From Colocasia esculenta (Eukaryota; Streptophyta; Magnoliopsida; Alismatales; Araceae): a stretch of 64,000 bases of DNA. The stretch is from contig CM024753.1 of the NCBI GenBank assembly GCA_014218235.1, forward strand, positions 176,056,348 to 176,120,347, in the 5' to 3' direction. The notes below the pieces were generated by a model, which did not search any database, was not told the DNA's origin, and saw nothing but the letters and a program-made list of their open reading frames with translations. Of the stretch, positions 56,245 to 64,000 are shown piece after piece. Position 1 is the first letter of the stretch. Every line of letters starts with the position of its first letter. The position numbers and the translations under genes were made by a program.

Positions 56245-56694
56245 CACCACAAGAAAAATGTTATTAGCAACTGACAAATTCAGTCACTATTCGGTCAGAA
56301 TTCGGTCACTAACACAAATAGGGACTAAATTGCGCTGAATAGTGGCCGAATCTGTAGGTAAAGAATTTTTTGTCACAATAGCTAAGCATAAACCGAATGT
56401 CCGATTTGAACTCTATTAGTTTCCACAAGTCATTCTCATTGCCCCAGCCGTGTTGGAACAAACCGGATGCCAATTGGATAAGTATTTCTAATTTTGGACC
56501 CCTAAACCCAGTTTAAATAGTTTCTAAGTAATTAATTGACAAATGTGTATTTGAGCGTCGAGTGCAAATCGGAAGTCCGATTTGAACCCTATCAGTTTCC
56601 ACAAGTCATGCTCATTGGCCCAACCATGTTGGAACAAATCAGACGTCGATCTAATAGGTATTCCTTATTTTGGACTCTCAAACATAAGTTCCGA
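56245..56694 (+). mobile_element. CACTA-like transposon terminus, truncated
   Basis: The sequence starts CACCACAAGAAAAATG, close to the CACTACAAGAAAA terminus common to plant CACTA (En/Spm) elements. Three subterminal ATTCGGTCA-type words follow (56279-56312). It is cut by the Tekay-2 LTR at 56695, and no transposase is seen. Confidence 0.5.
56401..56694. repeat. 176-bp tandem duplication, partial second copy
   Basis: CCGATTTGAACYCTATYAGT starts at 56401 and again at 56577. The following bases (TTTCCACAAGTCATNCTCAT and onward to the TTTTGGACYC region) match with scattered differences. The second copy is cut off at 56694. Confidence 0.85.
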
Positions 56695-59600
56695 TGTAAC
56701 GCCCCGACGCGGAATATCGGAGCGATAAATAGTTAAATAAATAGTATAGAGCGAGAAGTGGACATCAAACTATTGCACAAATTGGAATAATGCCAAATGA
56801 ACCATCTTTATTGATAACTCCACTAATTCTATTAAATTCACTAATGCAGAGCCAAAACTATGATCTCATAGTACTTTATTCAGAACCAAACATACTAGAC
56901 TATCTAACTATCTACTAAAAGCTTTGGTTGTCGAAAGACGGGTCACTCCTGCACTTCCTCATTCCCATCCTCTTGCATGTGGTAGTCTCATCAGACTCAC
57001 CTAAAACACATGAAATTAATAGCACAGGATGAGTGATAATCACTCGGTAGGACTTAATATCTCATGCAATCAGGCATGCTTTAAGTGATTAATATCTTGT
57101 CAAGCAGAATAACTAGAGAGAACGATCAAGTATAGTCACGAGAGGAATGCCATACGATAGCAAGAGAATGATAATTCTTTCACAAGAAAATAGCACAACA
57201 AGCATGATAAGGGATTGGCCATATAACGAGATAGCATGTATGGTTGGATAAAAGTGCACTAGTTGTGATAGCAGGTTGGTCGACTTTCTTGTCAACCGAG
57301 AGAATATAGTAATTTTGATTGATTGTCTTCAATTAAATCTTGATAGTCATGCATTTGGATGCATGCCAAACACCCTGATCATTAAACCCCTGCGAGTTAA
57401 TAGCCTTTTGGGCGCACCTCCTAGGACCAGATTGGGCCCTTTATAATGTTGTCTGACATTGATCATGTTTGTTATCTTAGACAATCAAACAGATGGCCAA
57501 ATAGAGTATCAAGAATAGATGAGAGTAATTGATGAATAGACGAGAGTATAGAGAGAACGTGAATTGAAGAGAGAGTAGATGAGATCTAGGGACATATTCA
57601 TAAAATAACGATAAACAGACGATAGTAACAGTTGCACAACACACACGATTGTGTATCAGAAGTCTGGTAGAAGTCACTAACCGCCCAATAGCCATGCCAC
57701 GAACACAGGCTAGAGGTCCGGCATGATCTCAAGGTGAGAGAGAACAATCTAAGGCCGTTGGATCATGCTGATCCCTAAGGGCAAAAATAGGTATTGATGG
57801 TACAGCCTGCTCGTCGGCAATGGACGTCTGCCAAAACCAAGGAGTCTTACGGAAGCCTCGACAAGGAGTTCCTGGTCCTGTTAAGAGTATTTCCAACGGA
57901 GAGGTCGTCCAAGCCAAGAGAAGTGTGTAAAGAAACGTTGTCCATCTTGCCTTGAGTGCTCGAAGGCAGAGGGACGCGATAACAGTGTTAAATCAAGCGA
58001 TTAAAAATGAAGACAAGTCCACTTAATATAAATAGGAAATTTATATGAATAATTGTACTTAATTACCAGATATGTTATTGAGTAATTTCGGTAAGGTCTC
58101 ATGGCAAAGATTCATGTTTAGTGTGTGCATGTGTAAGAGAATCAAGTTAGCAAGAGATAGTTGTGTGCACATCTTTTATTTAAATAGAAATCATGTGAAT
58201 ATTACCCATCATACCTTATCATCTCGTTACTGTTCATAACAGTACATTGCAGGGGTTAAACAATGGTTATAGGACATGATTAACAAGATTTGCATGATAA
58301 TTAGGGTTTCTGGAAGCAGATAGTCAGGTCGCAACATTGGCCAGCATCGCGTTCAGGTCGCGACAGACTGGGCCGACGCGAGGACCATGTTGTGGTCACG
58401 ATAGGCCGAGCCGACGTGTTCAGGTCACGACCGACAAGCCGACACGATCTAGTTCAACCGAGGCGCTGGCGCGACGACAAGGTCCTCATCACGATGTATC
58501 GGGGTGACGCGTTCAGATCGAGACCGACGTAATCCAAAGATCGCGACACAGGGACCCGTCACGTCATGAAACCGACATGAAGCCTTGTCGTGACCTGGTT
58601 GAGAATGTGACCTATCGGGTTGTCACGTTCTCAGGGTCTCGGCCTGAGCTCTGATAGTGGGTCAGATCTCCTTGGGTTGCGGTCCATGCAACCAACATGC
58701 AACCAAGGGCTTGACATAGTGCTCTTCAAAAATAAATATAAAATCGTATACATGATGACAAATTACGAAATTAGTTTTAAATGAAACTAGACATGTAGAT
58801 GCATCCACAGTAAGAGGTAATTAGACTTCTGACATGATATGATCATGCCAAGAACAAGGTACTTATGATGAACCAGAACTCAGACACAGTGACGAAAAAT
58901 GATTTAATTCGAAAAAGGTACATGATAGAAATTAGGGAAAATGATGTCATTGGATTCCTGACATCATGTAGCATGTATTATAAAAGTTCTAGGGCACGAG
59001 ATCAAGCATGAACAAGGATTTAAGGTAAACAAGTCAAGTCGGGTATATTCTTAAGAGAACTTTGAGCACGAAATGCTCATGAATGAAATGATGAAAATTG
59101 GGGAAAACATGGGGCTTTCGGAGATGGTAACATGGTCTACCTATGGTTGAAGTTAATTCATTTTTGCTTGAGAGATTGCCTACCTTTGATGCTTTGAAAT
59201 CCTAGGACAAGAAAAGTGAAGAACTTGGTGAAGCTCTTCGTTCCAGGCCTTCTCCTCCTTGATCTCCTCGTCCAAATGCTCCACTTCCTCGTTCTCCATA
59301 CTTCAGAAGGTGTCTAGGGTTGTCTAGGTTTGAATGAGAAGAGTATTTGTATGTTTTAAGACTCCAAATCACTTAAAACTCCTTCCTCTCATCCAACTCC
59401 AAATTTCCCATATTTATTTCACCTTTTCCTAGCATTTATTCTTCAATTTGACTGGGGGTGGGCTCTAGATCCGTGGCTATGGGATTGAGATAGGACTAGG
59501 ACTCTTTTAAAGATAATTATAAGTCATTTTAGTCATTATCTTGCCCCTTTTGAATTTATTAATAAATTAGTCACGAAATTAGGCTTAATTATCTCTAACC

Positions 59601-59752
59601 CATCATTAGGCTCTAGCCTTTTGGCCCATTACCTCATACAACGACCATTTGTGTAAACCCATCACTTAATTTTTACTTAGGGGGTTTAATTACTTTATAA
59701 TTTCTTTTAATTATCTTCATTTATTAAATTTCTAAATTTTAGAGTTGCTACA
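56695..59752 (-). repeat. Tekay-2 3' LTR
   Basis: The LTR is 3058 bp from TGTAACGCCCCGACGCGGAA to GAGTTGCTACA. It is related to the solo LTR at 9188-12154, most clearly at both ends. A GC-rich cluster at about 58325-58640 contains GTTCAGGTCGCGACAG-type words. Confidence 0.9.
58325..58640. repeat. GC-rich CGCGACAG / GACGCG motif cluster in Tekay-2 LTR
   Basis: Words such as GCGTTCAGGTCGCGACAG, GACGCGTTCAG and GATCGCGACACAGGG are repeated on both strands. They match the type of block seen in the other Gypsy LTRs. Confidence 0.65.
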
Positions 59753-59768
59753 TCCTCCCCCTCTTAAA
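59753..59768 (-). other. Polypurine tract of Tekay-2
   Basis: The sense TTAAGAGGGGGAGGA abuts the LTR start TGTAGCAACT. It fixes the minus-strand orientation. Confidence 0.85.
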
Positions 59769-59795
59769 AATAATTTGGTCCCCAAATTTGTTTGA

Positions 59796-60697
59796 TTATA
59801 AGAGGAAGAATAAGTTACTGAATAGATCTGAATAGTTCCGCCTCATTGTTGCTTCGGGTTCCCACGTGGCTTCTTCTACTCCATGATTGTTCCATAGTAT
59901 CTTCACCACGGGTATAGATCGGTTCTGAAGTTGTTGGATATTCTTGTCTAGGATTCTAACAAGCTTCTCTTCGTAGGTCATATCCTTGTGCAAGATTATA
60001 TCGTCGTAGCGAATAATATGAGATGGGTCGTACACATACTTCCTTAGCATAGACCCATGGAACACATTGTATATGGTGGAATATGATGGAGGTATGCTAG
60101 ACGATAAGCTACTTTGCCAACTCTCTCTAGTATTTCAAAAGGTTCAATGAGCCATGGCCTTGACTTGCCTTTGATTCTGAATCTTTGAAATCCTCTGGTT
60201 GGGGATACTTAGAGCAATACATGATCTCCAATCTGAAACTCTAAGTCTCTTCTTCTTTTGTCTGCATAATTCTTTTGCCTGGATTGTGCTATCTTGATTC
60301 TGTCTCTGATGATTTGTATGTCTCTACTAGTGTCTTGTACCATGTCAAGTCCCAACCATTGTTATTCACCAACTTCATTCTAGCACATAGGTGATCTATA
60401 GTTTCTACCATACAGTGCTTCGAATGATGCCATCTTGATACTTGCTTGGTAGCTATTATTGTAGGCAAATTCTATCAGGGTGCTCATTCCAGTACCCTTC
60501 AAAGTCTATGGTACATGCACGTAGCATATCTTCTACGATTTGGTTTGTCCTCTCGGTTTGTCCATCTATTTGTGGGTGGAAAATAGTACTAAAGTTGAGT
60601 TTAGTACCCAGTGCAGTTTGAACTCCTTTCCAAAAATGAGAGGTGAATCTTGGGTCACGATCTGACACTATGGATACTGATGAACAGTCTATCCCCA
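59796..60697 (-). pseudogene. Tekay-2 integrase C-terminal part and chromodomain
   Basis: From 60697 the frame has the integrase core end (SIVSDRDPRFTSHFWKGVQ, FHPQIDGQTERTNQIVEDML). The GPY/F region follows through frame changes (SRQKNYADKRRRDLEFQIGD, YNVFHGSMLRKYVYDPSHII). The chromodomain is PVVKILWNNHGVEEATWEPE, then MRRNYSDLF, ending at about 59796. A few stops and shifts occur near 60450, 60360, 60210 and 60065. The glutamate of the DDE triad lies in the QTERTNQ segment. The upstream part is outside the window, cut by SIRE-4. Confidence 0.9.
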
Positions 60698-62827
60698 TGT
60701 AATTAAAAGTAATTACATTTCTATTTTGGTGATTAACAAAACCATATTATTATGATAATTATCAAACCCTTAATTAAAGGTCACTAACCTATTTTTCTTA
60801 AGCACAAGAATTAATACCAAAGGAAAATAAGCCAAAACAGGTAAGCATCTTTACATTGTATCTACAGTATCATATTTGTCTAAGTACACATCGGTTTTTT
60901 TTATAGATCATATCGATTACAGTAGAACTATAACGATTTCTTCATAACCGTTTCATAAATACCTTAATGATTTCTTCATAGATTGAAACTTCTTCTGATC
61001 ACAAAAGAAATCGTTCCTATAACGACTTCTTAGAGAGAGCGTAATGATTTGCTTGCAACGATTCCTTCAGTCATCGTAACGACTTGCTTTCGTAACGATT
61101 CCTTTAGTCATCGTAATGACTTGCTCTCGTAACGATTCATTTAGTCATCGTAACGACTTGCTTTCGTAACGATTCCTTTAGTCATCGTAACGACTTGCTT
61201 TCGTAACGATTCCTTTAGTCATCGTAACGACTTACTCTCGTAATGATTCCTTTAGTCATCGTAACGACTTACTTTCGTAACGATTACTTTAGTCATCGTA
61301 ACGACTTGCTTTCGTAACGATTCCTTTAGTCACCGTAACGACTTACTTTCATAACGATTCCTTTAGTCATCGTAACGACTTGCTCTCGTAACGATTCCTT
61401 TAGTCATCATAATGACTTGCTCTCGTAACGATTCCTTTAGTCATCGTAACGACTTGCTTTCGTAACGATTCCTTTAGTTCTCATAACAATTTGCTTATCG
61501 CAATGATTGCTTCAGATATTATAACGATTTGCTTTGCGCATCGACTTCTTAAGTAATCATAATAATTTCCTCAATGATCACAACGATTCTTTCATATCTC
61601 ACAACGATTTGCTGTTTGGTTACATAACGATTACATAAGTCATAAATGCATCAATTTCATATCAATCAACTTGACATATGACTTATCCTTTCAACTTATT
61701 GAATAGTCAAAGTCTTCATACATTTTCTTCTCTCAACTATGCATTTAATGAAGACTAAACATATCTCTGCATGCATACAGACGATATCATCCATTATCGT
61801 GTCTATTCTATATGCAACCTTTTTAAACAGCAAAATGGCATTACTATTTTGGTGAATATTCACACCAACGTTGACTGACAACAAGAGACAGCCTAGCTGT
61901 CTACTGTTCTAGCATTTAATGTATGCAGGTCTCTGACAAACATTCGTCATACAACGTTGGACTTTGTAGAAGCCAAAGGACACTTCAGAAGATCCTATCT
62001 CTTTGCGTGAACAAATGGATAAAGGACTGATTGACTGGAAGCTTCCAAGTGCCACTCAGTCTAACGTCCACCAAAAGCTAGAGGCAACGGATACTTCAAC
62101 GTCTATATTTCAATTGAAGCTTTATATTGAAGAAAGGAGCTCCAGAAGAATACACACACACATAGAGAACGATAGTCATACAAAAACACTCGATCATCAA
62201 GTCTCCTGCGAGTTCTCAAGAAAGAGCCAAGCCTCATTCCATTAGATTAGCTCTTTGGTCTCTACATTGTTTGTAGATTTTCGAGAGAGCTTGTTTGGTT
62301 CTGAGAGTGAGCTTTTGTTTGTAGAACTCATTGCTCTCAGTCCCTAGCTTCAGATCTTGGCTTGTCAAAGCTTGATCTAGGGGCTTAATCCCCTGCTTAC
62401 TTGTTTCTGTGCTTGTACCCTTCGTGTGTGAAGGAAGACCTGGTGGTATCTAGGGTGTGTGTGTGTGCTTTTTTCGTATGAAGGAAGACCTGGTGGGGTA
62501 TCCAGGGTGTTGTTCCTCTTCAGGCTAAGAAGAGAAGACCAGCTGAGCTGGGTGTTGTAGTGTCCATAGGGGGACTGTACCCTAGTTAGTGAAATCCTGA
62601 GTTGTTGCTTAAGGACTGGACGTAGGACTTCTGTGGAAAGGAGGTCCGAACCAGAATACACCTGGTGTTGTGTGATTGTCATCTTGTGTTTGTTGTTTCT
62701 CTTTACTAACACTAACAATCTTCAAAGTGTATTTCTTTGTGAACATTTTTAGTGAACAAGTATTAATTGATAAATTTTAAAGACCCATTCACCCCCCCCC
62801 CCCTCTGGGCTACCTAACTGGGCAACA
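60698..62827 (+). repeat. SIRE-4 5' LTR
   Basis: The LTR starts TGTAATTAAAAG and ends ACTGGGCAACA (2130 bp) after the C-run and CTCTGGGC. The left end is set by the break in the Tekay-2 integrase frame. It contains a 37-bp tandem array. Confidence 0.88.
61065..61485 (+). repeat. 37-bp tandem array with TAACGACT / TAACGATT
   Basis: About eleven units occur with a 37-bp period (CGTAACG at 61149 and 61186). Each combines CGTAACGACTTGCTTT with CGTAACGATTCCTTTAGTCA. Less regular AACGATT words extend the array on both sides (60950-61630). Confidence 0.9.
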
Positions 62828-62829
62828 AG

Positions 62830-62844
62830 TGGTATCAAAGCGAG
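62830..62844 (+). other. Primer binding site of SIRE-4
   Basis: TGGTATCAAAGCGAG lies two bases after the LTR, with one mismatch to the iMet-type TGGTATCAGAGC. Confidence 0.88.
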
Positions 62845-62891
62845 TCTCTTCGACAAAGAAGAAGATCCAACGATCTGAAGAGTAAAGATCC

Positions 62892-64000
62892 ATGGCAGCC
62901 CAAGGTCACAATGAAGGTCAATCTATCAACCGACCACCATTGTTCGATGGAGAAGACTATGCTTACTGGAAAACAAGAATGGAGTATTTTCTACAAGGTA
63001 AAACTACCAGATATGGTCCATAGTTGAAGAAGGCGATCTCCTAGTCATTAACAAAAGCTCAGTGGACAGATGATGACAGGAAGAAGATTTCTTTAAACTG
63101 TAAGGCTAAAAGCATTCTGTGCTGTGCTCTCAGCAAGAAGAATTCAATAGAGTATCAGCCTGCAAATCCGCAATGGAGATGTGGGAAAACTGAGAATCAC
63201 TTATGAAGGCACGGACAAGGTTAAGGAAACCAGAATAGATATTCTGGTAACTCAATATGAGAGGTTCCAGATGCAACCAGGAGAGTCCATAACTCAAATG
63301 TTCAGTAGATTCGCAGACATTACAAATGGATTAGTAGGATTGGAGAAGACCTATGAGATTGGAGATATGGTCAGAAAAATCCTTAGATCTCTTCCATCTA
63401 CATGGACTCCCAAGGTAACGGCCAATGAGGAAGCTAATGATCTAAAGAATATGTCTTTAGAAAAGCTCATTGGATCCCTTATGGCCCACGAGATAAATAT
63501 GGAGAGACTAGGAGAATCCTCAAGCAGAAAGAAACATTTAAATGCTCTTAAAGCAGAAGAAGACAGATCAGATGAGTCATCAGACGAAGATGAAAGCTCA
63601 AATGATTGCGAAGATGAAGAAGCCATGCTATCAAGAAGACTGCAGCGCATTCTAGCCAAAAAGAAGAAGTTCCAATCTGGTAGAAGACACTTTAAGAAAA
63701 ATAAGGACTTCAAGAAACTAGATGGAAAAGATCAGAAAAAGGGCGAGCCCATATGCTACGAGTGCAAAAAGCCAGGACATATCAAAGCAGAATGCCCAAA
63801 GCTCAAGAAGCCTGAATTCAGAAAGAGAGAAAGCTCCAAGAAATTCAGGAGGCATAAGAAAAAGGCTATGGCAGCAGCATGGAGCAACAACAGCAACTCA
63901 GACAATGAGTCAAGCTCAAACAGTGAAGAAGAAGAAGCCAACTTGGCTTTTATGGCAAACACTGAAGAGAAGGTAACTTCTGATTCATCTTTTGATTCTT
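62892..64000 (+). pseudogene. SIRE-4 gag, partial at window end
   Basis: Gag starts at the ATG at 62892 (MAAQGHNEGQSINRPPLFDG, then EDYAYWKTRMEYFLQG). Single-base shifts near 63000-63190 disrupt the middle. From about 63192 it reads well to the window end: EKLRITYEGTDKVKETRIDI, LVTQYERFQMQPGESITQMF, LIGSLMAHEINMERLGES, an acidic SDESSDEDES tract, a Lys-rich ILAKKKKF tract, the zinc knuckle CYECKKPGHIKAECP (63754-63798) and a Glu/Ser-rich tail. Same gag family as SIRE-1 and SIRE-2. Confidence 0.9.

Larger units (their letters stand above)
56695..60697 (-). mobile_element. Tekay-2: 3' LTR and pol end of a Tekay-like chromovirus
   Basis: The 3' LTR (56695-59752) is followed in plus coordinates by the polypurine tract and the minus-strand integrase and chromodomain end. 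The element is split at 60697 by the SIRE-4 LTR, and the rest presumably lies beyond the window. Confidence 0.9.
60698..64000 (+). mobile_element. SIRE-4: 5' LTR, PBS and gag, continues beyond window
   Basis: A plus-strand SIRE-like Copia element is inserted in Tekay-2 integrase. It has a 5' LTR (60698-62827), a PBS (62830-62844) and gag to the window end. Pol, the extra ORF and the 3' LTR would lie outside. Confidence 0.9.

Noticed and set aside
62003..62245. Plus-strand ORF before the SIRE-4 PBS
   Set aside because: It is LTR sequence upstream of the C-run and PBS; no motif, and likely part of the LTR leader.

Overview
The window is plant nuclear repeat DNA. It consists almost entirely of LTR retrotransposons stacked inside one another, as in gene-poor parts of large angiosperm genomes. 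The signs are tRNA-iMet-type primer sites (TGGTATCAGAGC and variants), 1.5-3 kb LTRs, SIRE-type Copia elements with an extra ORF after pol, chromodomain Gypsy elements, and a CACTA-like terminus. I see no ordinary host gene, rRNA, tRNA or CRISPR. The species cannot be named from the sequence. Almost every coding region carries stops or frameshifts, so coding entries are given as pseudogenes.

Layout. (1) 80-16344, minus strand: a complete but decayed SIRE-like Copia element (SIRE-1) with both LTRs, PBS, PPT and a GCCAC target duplication. Its polyprotein is split by a Tekay-like solo LTR at 9188-12154 (duplication TACAT). After pol it carries a 3.2 kb extra ORF region preceded by what looks like its own promoter and 5'UTR intron. 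(2) 16345-19667: unclassified sequence, then an old plus-strand Gypsy remnant. (3) 19668-25303: minus-strand SIRE pieces (an LTR fragment, then gag plus 5' LTR of SIRE-2), an LTR-like stretch, and the start of another Gypsy element. (4) 25304-46051: the LTR of that Gypsy (Gypsy-G), split by a complete minus-strand chromovirus (Chromo-1, 26178-44137). Chromo-1 is itself split by a complete minus-strand Copia element (Copia-N, 29791-38456, duplication CAACC). (5) 46052-56162: a plus-strand SIRE element (SIRE-3) lacking its 5' part, with an extra ORF and a 3' LTR interrupted by a solo SIRE-type LTR. (6) 56163-60697: a scrap of Gypsy integrase, a CACTA-like end with a 176-bp tandem duplication, then the 3' LTR and integrase/chromodomain of a Tekay-like element. 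(7) 60698-64000: the 5' LTR and gag of a fourth, plus-strand SIRE element that runs off the window.

The insertion order is readable: Copia-N went into Chromo-1, Chromo-1 into the Gypsy-G LTR, and Gypsy-G abuts a truncated SIRE-3. SIRE-1 and SIRE-3 are different families but share one architecture: gag-pol, a spacer with a plant-like promoter, an extra ORF, duplicated polypurine tracts, and LTRs carrying family-specific short repeats built around a CGA core.

Most worth a second look: the promoter/intron arrangement ahead of the SIRE-1 extra ORF, four hairpins with an invariant core but different arms in the Copia-N leader, the 21-bp-phased G-box array in the Chromo-1 LTRs, and the GC-rich motif set shared by otherwise different Gypsy LTRs.
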